A stretch of DNA of 14,066 bases, from the NCBI GenBank assembly GCA_004555425.1, contig SFID01000061.1, positions 1-14,066 on the forward strand, read 5' to 3'. This stretch comes from Bacteroidales bacterium (lineage in GTDB: Bacteria > Bacteroidota > Bacteroidia > Bacteroidales > Bacteroidaceae). The first letter of the stretch is position 1, and the number at the start of each line of letters is the position of its first letter. A model generated the notes under the pieces. The model was given only the letters and a program-made list of their open reading frames with translations. It was not told where the DNA came from and searched no databases. Of the stretch, positions 1-7,522 are shown piece after piece. The translations under genes and the position numbers were made by a program.

Positions 1-25
1 GGGTCGTTACCCCGCTCAATTAGTA

Positions 26-129
26 AGATTCGAAAGATTCGTGTTAAAGAAACACGAATCGAATTGTTTCCTAGTTGGAGGTTAACCCCGCGCGATTAGA
101 AAGATTCGTAATATTCGTGTTAAAATAAA
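26..129 (+). repeat. CACGAAT-type interspersed repeat, copy A
   Basis: This AT-rich non-coding segment contains a perfect 10-bp inverted repeat (GATTCGTGTT at 36-45, AACACGAATC at 51-60, 5-base loop). It then reads GAATTGTTTCCTAGTT and ends in ATTCGTAATATTCGTGTTAA near 104-123. The same order of motifs recurs at 13880-13968, and a partial version lies at 11888-11955, so this is a dispersed intergenic repeat rather than part of a gene. The hairpin could form in RNA of either strand. I see no coding potential. Motifs built from CACGAAT/ATTCGTG are, from general knowledge, frequent between genes in Bacteroidales; their role is not known to me. Confidence 0.75.
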
Positions 130-360
130 TACCGCAAACCGAAGGTCCACACGTCGTCTCGCAATCTAGAACAACCTGAGTAGTTACATCCGAAAAACGA
201 AAATTTTCAGGAAAAATTTTTAAGTTATTTTATAGTTTCGATTTTCTATATCGTCAATTCGCGCACCAACTTCGCCAAGAGAAAATCCGCTCTTTGAGAA
301 AAAAAATTCTATCTCCCTTAGAAATTTTTCTACATCCGATGTTTTTTCCCCTTTATAATG
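130..360. other. AT-rich intergenic stretch without recognised gene
   Basis: The stretch is strongly AT-rich with several A and T runs. A 79-codon minus-strand open frame crosses it and the terminator hairpin at 368-408; its sequence resembles no family I know and it is probably not a gene. No tRNA-like cloverleaf or other known RNA is visible. It may be the 3' flank of a gene to the left of the window. Confidence 0.5.
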
Positions 361-367
361 GGCTAAA

Positions 368-408
368 AAAGAGGAGAGAACCCTGTGTTTTGGGGCTCTC
401 TCCTCTTT
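368..408. terminator. Strong bidirectional hairpin terminator candidate
   Basis: A 12-bp perfect stem (AAAGAGGAGAGA at 368-379 with TCTCTCCTCTTT at 397-408) is extended by three further C-G pairs across a small internal loop. On the minus strand the stem runs into six T residues (complement of the A run at 365-370), the layout of a Rho-independent terminator. On the plus strand the T run is only three long. No convincing minus-strand gene precedes it, so it more likely closes a plus-strand transcript from outside the window, or works in both directions. Confidence 0.7.
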
Positions 409-497
409 GCTATTACAAAGATACAACATTTTCCGCCGAAATACAAATTGCGTTAACATATCGCAACAGTTTGCGAAATGTTAAAAGACGAGTTTTG

Positions 498-635
498 CAC
501 ACGCGAGGGTTCGCGATGTGTTATATTACGAGGGACCGTTTTTCGGGCGGTTTGCTGCTCGCCCGCAAACCGCCAGCAGCACATCGCGTTTCGTTGGACA
601 ATACAGGGCGGGCTGCACCATCGCGCAGCCCGCCC
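498..635. other. Cluster of three GC-rich hairpins
   Basis: Three stem-loops follow one another in non-coding DNA. The first is 498-520 (CACA-CGCGA with TCGCG-A-TGTG, one bulge). The second is 546-574 (GGCGGTTTGC with GCAAACCGCC, 10 bp perfect, 9-base loop). The third is 606-635 (GGGCGGGCTGC with GCAGCCCGCCC, 11 bp perfect, 8-base loop). The GC content stands out sharply from the AT-rich DNA on the left. Short open frames cross the region but none looks like a protein. It could be a small structured RNA, a terminator cluster or a repeat; I do not recognise an Rfam family. Confidence 0.45.
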
Positions 636-669
636 GTGGGCCCAAAATCAGAAAAATAGACAGAACGGC

Positions 670-699
670 TTGGCGGAAAAACATTTTTTTGTACTTTTG
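670..699 (+). promoter_or_regulatory. Bacteroidota-type promoter candidate for corA
   Basis: A -7 element TACTTTTG (692-699) matches the Bacteroidota consensus TAnnTTTG exactly. It is preceded after 18 bases by TTGG (670-673), a one-base variant of the -33 element TTTG. Transcription would start near 704-707, which leaves a leader of roughly 210 bases before the chosen corA start at 918. Based on motif match and spacing only. Confidence 0.55.
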
Positions 700-917
700 C
701 CTTCGGAAATCGCACGGTGGAAAGAACCCACGTGGCGATACACCTAATTATTCATTTATTATGGACGACTATCACGCGGAAAACACCAACGAAAGACCGA
801 GGCTCGCAGCCCAATATTGATGAGGGGCAAGGCGGGCTTCCACGCTGGCGTATTGGCCAGACAGTGACAGATTACGGAATCCCCCTTCACCAACTCCAAG
901 CCCCCACGAACATCCCT

Positions 918-1844
918 ATGCGCACCTTCTGGAATTTCAATGGCACGCTACGCACCCTGGACGAATGGCAACCAAATTGCTGGGTGCAGGTGACCTGTCC
1001 AACACCCGATGACGAGAAATTTCTCTTTGACGAACTGCATATACCCGACTACTTCCTTGACGATATCCGAGATAAGGATGAGCGCGCCCGTTATGACTAC
1101 GACGACGGATGGACGCTCATCATTCTGCGTATTCCATACGTCAAAGAGGTGAGGTCGCGCACACCGCATACGACCATCCCCCTGGGTATCATCCTCAACA
1201 AGGATATCTGCATCTCCATATGCAACTTCGAGACGAACATGATGATTGACTTCGTGTCGTATCAGCAGAAGCGAAACCGCGGTTTCACGGACTCGGTGGA
1301 CTTCGTCTTCCGCCTGTTCCTCTCCGCCGCCGTATGGTATCTGAAGCGCTTGAAGCAAATCAGCATCCTCATCGAAGAGGCCAAGCGCAACCTCGACCAC
1401 GGCATTGACAACGAAGACCTCATCGGACTCTCCCGACTGCAGGACAGCCTGACCTATTTCGTTACCTCCATTCGTGGCAACGAGACCCTCCTCTCCAAAC
1501 TGAAATTCAAACTCCCCGTGGACGAACTCGACGCCGACCTCATCGAGGACGTCACCATCGAGATGAACCAGGCGCGCGAGACGACGAATATCTACACCAA
1601 CATTCTCGACTCGACCATGGAGACCTACGCCAGCATTATCAATAATAATATGGGAGGCATCATGAAACAGATGACTTCCGTGTCCATTATCCTCATGTTT
1701 CCCACGCTCATCGCCAGTATCTTCGGTATGAACCTCGTGTCGGGACTGGAGAACACGTGGTGGGGATTCCTGCTCGTTATCGTCCTCTCGTTTGTCGTGA
1801 CGGGCATATTCTATTGGCTGTTCCGCCGCAAGACCTGGATATAA
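918..1844 (+). CDS. corA: CorA family magnesium/cobalt transport protein
   Basis: Pentameric inner-membrane channel for Mg2+ (also Co2+/Ni2+ in the family). I use the ATG at 918 (308 aa). The open frame extends back to a GTG at 717, but the extra 67 residues look random, whereas from 918 the protein begins MRTFWNF and runs into NCWVQVTCPT, typical of Bacteroidales CorA. The long N-terminal domain is cytoplasmic with an acidic DDIRDKDERAR segment (residues 48-58) and a helical stalk (about 130-250). The C-terminus has the family's two membrane helices (about 253-270 and 281-302) with the selectivity motif as FGMN (269-272, usually YGMN), and a basic tail RRKTWI. It is monocistronic by position; a promoter candidate lies at 670-699 and another precedes the next gene. 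The family assignment is secure; the ion is inferred. Confidence 0.93.
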   Translation: MRTFWNFNGTLRTLDEWQPNCWVQVTCPTPDDEKFLFDELHIPDYFLDDIRDKDERARYDYDDGWTLIILRIPYVKEVRSRTPHTTIPLGIILNKDICISICNFETNMMIDFVSYQQKRNRGFTDSVDFVFRLFLSAAVWYLKRLKQISILIEEAKRNLDHGIDNEDLIGLSRLQDSLTYFVTSIRGNETLLSKLKFKLPVDELDADLIEDVTIEMNQARETTNIYTNILDSTMETYASIINNNMGGIMKQMTSVSIILMFPTLIASIFGMNLVSGLENTWWGFLLVIVLSFVVTGIFYWLFRRKTWI

Positions 1845-1877
1845 GGAGGCTTTGGGCAGAATATTTGATACTTGCAT

Positions 1878-1908
1878 TTTGCCAAAACAAAAAAAATAAC
1901 TTCATTTG
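1878..1908 (+). promoter_or_regulatory. Bacteroidota-type promoter candidate for the DUF349 gene
   Basis: TTTG (1878-1881), a 19-base spacer and TTCATTTG (1901-1908) match the Bacteroidota -33/-7 arrangement with one mismatch in the TA of the -7 element. The spacer holds a long A run. Transcription would begin near 1914-1917, giving a leader of about 60 bases before the GTG at 1977. The position, in the short gap after corA, fits a separate transcription unit. Confidence 0.55.
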
Positions 1909-1976
1909 CACGCGATACCGCCCGCACATAGCGCGGAATCCTTGCACCCTCATCACCGCAATCAAAATTACCCCAA

Positions 1977-3863
1977 GTGGAAGAGAATAAGACCAACGAG
2001 GCCCTTGTGCCCGAAACTATCGAAGCGGAAACAGCCACAGTGGCCCCCGCCGAAACGACTGAAGAAACTGCTGCCCCCGAGGTCAGCGAGTCTGTGAATG
2101 ATGCTGAAGAAAACCTCAAGCCCATGGCCACAGCCGAAGACGAGGTGACCGTGCTCGTATTGCCCGATACGAAGCAGGGAGTCATCGAACGCCTGCGCGA
2201 AATCGCACAGACGGGAGGCAACGTGGCCCGCGGCGAACTCGAAGCACTCAAGCAGGTGTACTACCGCCTGCACAACGCCGAGGCTGCTGCCGCACGCGAC
2301 GCCTTCGTGGCTGCTGGCGGTGCCATCGAAGAATATGTGCCCGAGCCCGATATGGACGAGTCGTCCTTCAAAGCCGAAATGGCCCTCATTCGCGAACTCC
2401 GTGCCAAAGCACTTGAGGCAGCAGAACAGGAAAAACAAAAAAACCTCAGCCGCAAACTCGAAATCATCGAAGCCATCAAGGCTGCAGCCGTATCGCCCGA
2501 CGAGGCCGACAAACAATATGACACCATCAAGGCCCTCCAGAACGAATGGAAGGAAATCAAAAACGTGCCCGCTGAGCGCGCCACCGAACTCTGGAAAAAC
2601 TACCAACTCTACGTGGAGCAGTTCTACGACCAACTGCGCCTCGGCCACGAAATGCGCGCCTACGACTTCAAGAAAAACCTCGAGATAAAGACCCATCTGT
2701 GTGAAGCCGCCGAGAAACTGGCCGACGTGGAAGACGTCATCTCTGCCTTCCACCAACTCCAGAAACTCCACCAGGAATATCGCGAAACGGGCCCCGTAGC
2801 CAAGGAACTGCGCGAAGAGATTTGGACACGCTTCAAAGAGGCTTCTACCGCTGTCAACAAGCGCCACCAAGCCCATTTCGAAGCACTCAAGGCTGCCGAA
2901 GAGGAGAACCTGGCCAAAAAGACGGCCCTCTGCGAAAAGGTGGAAGCCCTGGCTGCTACCGAGGCGGCTACCTATGGCGATTGGGAGAAGATGACCAAGG
3001 AAGTCATTGAGACCCAGTACGAATGGAAAACCATCGGCTTCACTCCGAAGAAGATGAACGCCAAAATCTTCGAGCGCTTCCGCGTGGCCTGCGACCTCTT
3101 CTTCCAAAAGAAAACCGAATACTTCAAATCCACACGCGAAGCCCTCTCGGCCAACCTCGCTGCCAAAAACGCTCTCTGCGAACAAGCCGAAGCACTCAAG
3201 GAAAGCACCGACTGGGTGAGCACGACCAATAAACTCGTTGCCCTCCAGAAGGAGTGGAAGAACATCGGCCCCGTGCCCCACAAGGCTTCCGAGGTGGTGT
3301 GGAAGCGCTTCAACTCGGCCTGCAACTACTTCTTCGACAAAAAGAACGAGGCTACGGCCAGCCAGCGACAAGAGGAAGACGCCAACCTCATCAAGAAGGA
3401 AGGCATCATCGAAGCCCTCAAGCAACTCCTCGAAAATCCCGAAGGCGATGTCCTTGCCAAGGTGCGCGAACTGCAAGCCGCCTGGAACGAAGTGGGCCAC
3501 GTGCCCTTCCGCAAAAAGGAAAAGATTTACCGCCGCTACCGCGAAGTCTGCGACAAACTCTACGATGGCCTCCACGCAAAGGCTGACCGCCGCCGCATGG
3601 AGAATTTCAAGAAATCCGTGGGCGAAAAGGGAGGCAGCGAACTACAGCGCGAGCGCAACCGACTGATGAACGCCTACGAGGCTAAGCGTCAGGAAATCCA
3701 AACCTACGAGACCAACCTCACCTTCCTCAACGCCAAGTCAAAGTCGGGCAATAGCCTCCTCGGCGAACTGGCCAAGAAGGTGGACCGCCTCAAGGAAGAA
3801 CTCGCACAGATTGCCGAAAAGGTGCAGGCTGTCAACGAGCAACTCAAAGCCGAGAAGGAATAG
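1977..3863 (+). CDS. DUF349 repeat protein
   Basis: 628-residue cytoplasmic protein of unknown function with at least five DUF349 (PF03993) helical repeats. Their signature lines start near residues 188 (NEWKEIKNVP), 261 (HQEYRETGPV), 346 (EWKTIGFTP), 424 (EWKNIGPVP) and 499 (AAWNEVGHVP). Each is followed by a W/I-x-R-F or R-Y helix and an aromatic-rich FF(D/Q)KK segment. The first about 50 residues are Ala/Glu/Thr-rich, acidic and probably disordered; the last about 60 form a charged coiled coil. No signal peptide or membrane segment. The start is the GTG at 1977, the first in-frame start after the promoter candidate. DUF349 proteins are widespread in Bacteroidales and no enzymatic activity is established to my knowledge. 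Codon use is regular and repeats are intact, so this is not a decayed gene. Confidence 0.9.
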   Translation: MEENKTNEALVPETIEAETATVAPAETTEETAAPEVSESVNDAEENLKPMATAEDEVTVLVLPDTKQGVIERLREIAQTGGNVARGELEALKQVYYRLHNAEAAAARDAFVAAGGAIEEYVPEPDMDESSFKAEMALIRELRAKALEAAEQEKQKNLSRKLEIIEAIKAAAVSPDEADKQYDTIKALQNEWKEIKNVPAERATELWKNYQLYVEQFYDQLRLGHEMRAYDFKKNLEIKTHLCEAAEKLADVEDVISAFHQLQKLHQEYRETGPVAKELREEIWTRFKEASTAVNKRHQAHFEALKAAEEENLAKKTALCEKVEALAATEAATYGDWEKMTKEVIETQYEWKTIGFTPKKMNAKIFERFRVACDLFFQKKTEYFKSTREALSANLAAKNALCEQAEALKESTDWVSTTNKLVALQKEWKNIGPVPHKASEVVWKRFNSACNYFFDKKNEATASQRQEEDANLIKKEGIIEALKQLLENPEGDVLAKVRELQAAWNEVGHVPFRKKEKIYRRYREVCDKLYDGLHAKADRRRMENFKKSVGEKGGSELQRERNRLMNAYEAKRQEIQTYETNLTFLNAKSKSGNSLLGELAKKVDRLKEELAQIAEKVQAVNEQLKAEKE

Positions 3864-3921
3864 CATTCACACTCGCCCTCGCCTCTTGACGGGCCAACCC
3901 CAAGACCGAGGCAAACAAATA

Positions 3922-3971
3922 AAGCGCGCCCCGATGGAGCAGGAAAAACGCCAGCCCATTGGGGCGCGCTT
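3922..3971. terminator. Long GC-rich hairpin after the DUF349 gene
   Basis: Arms 3922-3937 (AAGCGCGCCCCGATGG) and 3956-3971 (CCATTGGGGCGCGCTT) pair over 16 positions: 15 Watson-Crick and one G-T, with an 18-base loop. It begins 58 bases after the stop codon of the DUF349 gene, so a transcription-terminating or 3'-stabilising role is plausible. No T run follows on the plus strand, so it is not a textbook Rho-independent terminator. The rest of the 3864-4182 gap holds a purine-rich stretch (about 3988-4036), a 13-base tandem duplication and an AT-rich run just before menA. Confidence 0.55.
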
Positions 3972-4116
3972 CTACTTGAACGCTACACGAAAACGGGAAA
4001 AGGAAAAGAGAAAACGGGAAGAGAAAAGGAAAAAAGCCCAATCCCAATCCCCGCAGCAGAAATGCGCCCAGCCCCCAATGGACTCTGCCCCTAAGGCGCA
4101 GAGCAGATGCCCGCCA

Positions 4117-4142
4117 AAATTGCAAGGCCAAATTGCAAGGCC
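4117..4142 (+). repeat. 13-base tandem duplication
   Basis: AAATTGCAAGGCC occurs twice head to tail (4117-4129 and 4130-4142), identical in both copies. It lies in the menA upstream region, about 40 bases before the TTG start. Probably a recent slippage duplication. Confidence 0.85.
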
Positions 4143-4182
4143 AATTCTAAACTATAAACTCTAAATTATAAATTCAACAACC

Positions 4183-5085
4183 TTGTCTCCAATAAAAGCC
4201 TGGTTCCTGGCAGCGCGGCCCAAGACGCTGACCGCTGCCCTCATCCCCGTGGTGACGGCTTCGGCATTGGCATATAGTCATGGCGTGTTCCAACCGCTGG
4301 CCGCCCTCTACTGCGTGCTCTTTGCCACGTGGATGCAGATAGCCGCCAACCTTATCAACGATTTCTACGATTTCCGCCGTGGCACAGACGGCCCAGAGCG
4401 TCTTGGCCCAGAGCGCGCCATGGCGCAAGGGTGGATAAAGCCGCGCGCCATGCGCATCGGCATCGCCATCACGCTAATGCTGGCGTGCAGTGCGGGAAGC
4501 GCGCTCTTGGCCTCCTCCGCCACACCTTTATTATTAGTGGGCGTGGGCGCGGCCTGCGTAGTATTCGCCTTCCTCTATACCACCCTGCTCAGTTATTGCG
4601 GCCTAGGCGATTTGCTCGTCTACGTCTTCTTCGGCCTTGTGCCCGTTTGGGGCACGTACTATGTGCAGGCGGGCACGACCGTTCCCGAAGTATGGTGGCT
4701 AGCAGCAGCCTGCGGACTGATGATTGATACCCTGCTTATCGTCAACAACTACCGCGACCGCGACACCGACCGCCGCACAGGCAAGCGCACGCTCATCGTC
4801 ATGCTAGGCGAACGCTTCGGTCGCTACGACTACTTGGCGCACGGCGCGGCGGCCTATGTATGTGCCGCGATGCTGGCCCTCTACGGCCACCTCTGGGTAG
4901 CCGTCCTTGCCATGCTTTACCTCTTGCCGCACTACCTGACGTGGCGCAAGATGGTAGAAATCCGCCAGGGCCGCGCCCTCAACCGCATCCTAGGATTCAC
5001 CTCGCGCAATATGCTCCTCATGGGCATCCTCATCACCCTGGCCCTCCTCATAGAAAAGCGAGAAATCATCAGCACCCTCCTCTAA
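4183..5085 (+). CDS. menA: 1,4-dihydroxy-2-naphthoate polyprenyltransferase (MenA)
   Basis: Integral membrane UbiA-type prenyltransferase that attaches the isoprenoid tail to 1,4-dihydroxy-2-naphthoate, the penultimate step of menaquinone synthesis. The 300-residue product starts at a TTG; there is no nearby in-frame ATG, and the resulting N-terminus SPIKAWFLAARPKTLTAALIP is the classic MenA opening. The first Asp-rich motif is NLINDFYDFRRGTD (57-70) and the second is NNYRDRDTDRRTGKRTL (188-204), which supply the Mg2+/prenyl diphosphate ligands. About eight to nine hydrophobic helices are visible. Length matches the family. An AT-rich run (about 4145-4180) precedes it, typical of Bacteroidota translation starts. 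Presence implies menaquinone-based respiration. The first residue is encoded by TTG but would be read as Met. Confidence 0.95.
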   Translation: MSPIKAWFLAARPKTLTAALIPVVTASALAYSHGVFQPLAALYCVLFATWMQIAANLINDFYDFRRGTDGPERLGPERAMAQGWIKPRAMRIGIAITLMLACSAGSALLASSATPLLLVGVGAACVVFAFLYTTLLSYCGLGDLLVYVFFGLVPVWGTYYVQAGTTVPEVWWLAAACGLMIDTLLIVNNYRDRDTDRRTGKRTLIVMLGERFGRYDYLAHGAAAYVCAAMLALYGHLWVAVLAMLYLLPHYLTWRKMVEIRQGRALNRILGFTSRNMLLMGILITLALLIEKREIISTLL

Positions 5086-5132
5086 GGGGAGGGACGGCCA
5101 GCCGCCCCAAGAAATGCGGTGCGCCCAGATTA

Positions 5133-5226
5133 TCTGGAATCTCTAGAAGCTCTAGAATCTCTAGAATTTCTAGAATCTCTAGTTCCTCTAGAATCCTCTA
5201 AAATCCTCTAAAATCCTCTAGCATCC
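5133..5226 (+). repeat. TCTAGAATC tandem array, 9-base units changing to 10-base units
   Basis: Ten consecutive degenerate units fill most of the menA-MATE gap. Six are 9 bases long (5133-5186, consensus TCTAGAATC) and four are 10 bases long (5187-5226, consensus TCTAGAATCC). The period changes by one added C, and the last units drift to TCTAAAATCC and TCTAGCATCC. Several units contain the palindrome TCTAGA. The array ends 26 bases before the ATG of the MATE gene, so it would lie in that gene's leader if the two are co-transcribed. No coding meaning is apparent. Confidence 0.9.
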
Positions 5227-5252
5227 TCCCCCGCCCCCAAAAAACCACCACC

Positions 5253-6614
5253 ATGCAACAAGACACCCTCAACGAACTAGGCGAAAAGCCCGTAGGCCGC
5301 TTGCTCATGCAATATGCCATCCCAGCCATTATTGCCATGACAGCGTCCTCCTTGTATAATATAGTGGACGGCATCTTCATAGGCCAGGGCGTGGGCGAGA
5401 AGGCTATCATGGGCTTGGCGCTGACCAATCCCATCATGTCGCTCACCGCTGCCTTTGGCGCGATGGTCGGTGTAGGCGCAGCCACACTGATGAGTATTCG
5501 TCTGGGGCAGAAAGATTACCATACGGCGCAGCGCATCCTTGGCAACGTACTTATCATGAACGTGGCCATGGGCCTTATCCTCGGCCTTGTGCTTCAAGCC
5601 TTCCTCACGCCCATCCTGCGCTTCTTCGGCGCGAGCGACGACACCCTGCCCTATGCCCACGACTTTATGACCGTTATCCTTGCGGGCAATGTGGTCACCC
5701 ACCTTTACCTGGGCCTCAACGCCATGCTCCGCTCCACCAATCGGCCCAAGCAGGCCATGTATGCCACCTTCGGCACCGTCATTATCAACATCGTCTTGGC
5801 TCCCCTCTTCATCTTCGTTTTGGATTGGGGCATCCGCGGAGCCGCCCTCGCCACGATTCTGGCCCAATGCTGTATGCTGGTGTGGCAGTTTCGCCTCTTC
5901 TCCGACCGCAGTCAATTCATCCACCTGCAGCGCAAGCAGGTACGCCCCGATTTCCGTATCATGCGCGATTCGATGACAATCGGTCTGCCGCAGTTCCTCG
6001 TCAATGCCTGTGCCTGCCTGCTGGCTGTCATCGTCACGCGCTCCATGGCCGAGTACGGCGGCGACGTTGCCGTGGGCGCATTCGGCATTACCAACCGCCT
6101 CTTGATGCTTATCGTGTTTGTCGTCATCGGTCTCAACCAAGGTTTGCAGCCCATCGCAGGTTTCAACTTCGGCGCGCGGCACTACGATCGCCTCGAGAGC
6201 GTGGTCAAACTCACCATCCTTGTGGCCACCTGCATCACCACGTTGGGCTTTCTCATAGGCACCTTCTTCGCCACGCCCTGTGTGCAGATATTTGCCAAGG
6301 ACGCGCCCGAACTTATCGCCGAATCGGCCCACGGCCTGCGTATTGTCGTGTTGATGTTCCCCGTGATTGGTATGCAAATCGTTTCGACCGCTTTCTTCCA
6401 AAGCATCGGCAGCCCCGGCAAGAGCATCTTCCTCTCCCTCTCGCGCCAGATGATATTCCTCTTGCCCGCCCTCCTTCTCTTGCCCCATCTCTTTGAGAGT
6501 CCCACAGACGGCGTCTGGTATGCCATGCCCCTCTCCGACGCATTGGCCTCCGTGCTCTCGCTCGTCTTACTCGTTCGGCAAATTCGTAAACTCCGCGCCC
6601 TGCAAGCAGCATAA
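5253..6614 (+). CDS. MATE family efflux transporter
   Basis: 453-residue inner-membrane antiporter of the multidrug and toxic compound extrusion family (NorM/DinF-like), which exports cationic drugs or metabolites using Na+ or H+. It starts at the ATG at 5253 with MQQDTLNELGEKPVGRLLMQYAIPAI. The next segment ASSLYNIVDGIFIGQGVGEKAIMGLAL is the diagnostic first MATE repeat, echoed in the second half by GGDVAVGAFGITNRLLMLIVFVVIGLNQGLQPIAGFNFGA. Around twelve membrane helices are visible and length is standard. The substrate cannot be told from sequence. The gene lies between the TCTAGAATC array and the first hairpin array. In my experience MATE genes near a cytidylate-kinase-like gene are common in Bacteroidales, but I cannot verify a functional link here. 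Confidence 0.93.
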   Translation: MQQDTLNELGEKPVGRLLMQYAIPAIIAMTASSLYNIVDGIFIGQGVGEKAIMGLALTNPIMSLTAAFGAMVGVGAATLMSIRLGQKDYHTAQRILGNVLIMNVAMGLILGLVLQAFLTPILRFFGASDDTLPYAHDFMTVILAGNVVTHLYLGLNAMLRSTNRPKQAMYATFGTVIINIVLAPLFIFVLDWGIRGAALATILAQCCMLVWQFRLFSDRSQFIHLQRKQVRPDFRIMRDSMTIGLPQFLVNACACLLAVIVTRSMAEYGGDVAVGAFGITNRLLMLIVFVVIGLNQGLQPIAGFNFGARHYDRLESVVKLTILVATCITTLGFLIGTFFATPCVQIFAKDAPELIAESAHGLRIVVLMFPVIGMQIVSTAFFQSIGSPGKSIFLSLSRQMIFLLPALLLLPHLFESPTDGVWYAMPLSDALASVLSLVLLVRQIRKLRALQAA

Positions 6615-6684
6615 GTTATTATTCGGAAGGAATATCCCCAATCTATCTCAGCTAACAATTCCCTAGAATTCCCCAAAGAACTCC

Positions 6685-6789
6685 GACTATCGAGCTAGCA
6701 GCCGAAGGCTGCGTTGAAACAGGAAGCCTGCGGCTTCCCTGAAACCAGGAAGCCGCAGGCTTCCGTTGAAACTAGGTCGCAAAGCGACC
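6685..6789 (+). repeat. Variable-stem hairpin array 1 (MATE / cmk-like gap)
   Basis: The array begins with the fixed terminus GACTATCGAG (6685-6694) and holds four hairpins: GCAGCC-GAA-GGCTGC (6698-6712), GGAAGCC-TGC-GGCTTCC (6722-6738), GGAAGCC-GCA-GGCTTCC (6748-6764) and GGTCGC-AAA-GCGACC (6775-6789). Linkers are GTTGAAAC, CTGAAACC and GTTGAAACTA, with CCTGAAACTA after the last. The last hairpin ends 19 bases before the ATG of the next gene. Hairpins 2 and 3 are reverse complements of each other, so they can alternatively pair into one long stem. Sequence and orientation match arrays 2 and 3 when read in the direction of transcription. Confidence 0.9.
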
Positions 6790-6808
6790 ACCTGAAACTA
6801 ATTTACCT

Positions 6809-7495
6809 ATGGATATACAAAACCAGTTGAATCCTACCTTCGAGAACGACCTCAGTTCTCCCATCACCACCGACCCCGGTCCCTATGTCATCACTATTGG
6901 TCGCCAGTTGGGCAGCGGTGGTCGCGCCATCGGCAAACTGCTTTCCGAAGAACTGGGTATTGCCTACTACGACAAGGAAATCCTCTCGTTGGCCGCCGAG
7001 GAGAGTGGCTTCAACCCCGAACTGTTCGAGCGCAACGACGAGCGCAAGGGCTTCTTCCGCTCCATGCTCGGCACCATCACGCCCATCATCAGCGGCAACG
7101 GAGATTTCTATGCCAGCAGCGTGAGCGACGAAAACCTCTTCCGCATCCAGAGCGACGCCATCCGCAAAGCCTCCAAGCGCGGCTCGTGCCTCTTCATCGG
7201 TCGTTGTGCCGACTACATCCTGCGCGACCATCCGCGTTGCGTCAACGTATTCATCTCGGCCGACCCTGCCGACCGCGTGAAGCGCATCTGCGAGCAGATG
7301 AACGTTGTGCCCAAGGCGGCCCAGCGCATGATGGAGCACGGGGACGAGAAGCGCGCGTCTTTCTACAACTTCTACAGTGCCAACACCTGGGGAGCCGCCG
7401 AAACCTACCACCTCTGCATCAATTCCTCCGTGCTCGGCATTGAGGCCACGGCACAATTCATCAAACAGTTTGCCCTCCGCAAACTCGGACTCTAA
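6809..7495 (+). CDS. Cytidylate kinase-like family protein
   Basis: 228-residue cytoplasmic P-loop protein of the cytidylate-kinase-like family (PF13189, Cytidylate_kin2), presumed to phosphorylate a nucleotide or related substrate. After about 24 unconserved residues comes YVITIGRQLGSGGRAIGKLL (26-45), a glycine-rich phosphate-binding loop of the atypical GRQ-GSGG form, then YYDKEIL (53-59). GRCADYIL (131-138) and the lid-like ADPADRVKRI (151-160) follow; the C-terminus carries the conserved WGAAETYHLCINSS (194-207). This is not the canonical housekeeping Cmk, which has GPxGSGKST, so the substrate is uncertain. The ATG at 6809 lies 19 bases behind the last hairpin of array 1. The stop is 27 bases ahead of the YfcE-like gene, so the two are probably co-transcribed. 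Confidence 0.88.
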   Translation: MDIQNQLNPTFENDLSSPITTDPGPYVITIGRQLGSGGRAIGKLLSEELGIAYYDKEILSLAAEESGFNPELFERNDERKGFFRSMLGTITPIISGNGDFYASSVSDENLFRIQSDAIRKASKRGSCLFIGRCADYILRDHPRCVNVFISADPADRVKRICEQMNVVPKAAQRMMEHGDEKRASFYNFYSANTWGAAETYHLCINSSVLGIEATAQFIKQFALRKLGL

Positions 7496-7522
7496 CCCTC
7501 CAATCCCTCTCTCCATACCACG

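Noticed and set aside
220..820. Several 60-120 codon frames in the left non-coding region
   Set aside because: They overlap each other in different frames, cross the terminator and hairpins, and show no family resemblance.
704..917. M-box or other Mg2+ riboswitch in the corA leader
   Set aside because: I could not find the conserved M-box segments; only a weak bulged stem near 707-739 is visible.
717..917. Longer CorA start at GTG 717
   Set aside because: The extra 67 residues are unlike CorA N-termini; the ATG at 918 gives the expected start.
1968..3575. 535-codon open frame on the minus strand opposite the DUF349 gene
   Set aside because: It is the antisense of a clearly conserved repeat protein; its composition (runs of F, L, V, E, G) is what the GC-biased codons of the real gene produce in reverse. 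No recognisable family.
5277..6488. 403-codon minus-strand frame opposite the MATE gene
   Set aside because: Strongly charged, His-rich translation without domains; a shadow of the membrane protein on the other strand.
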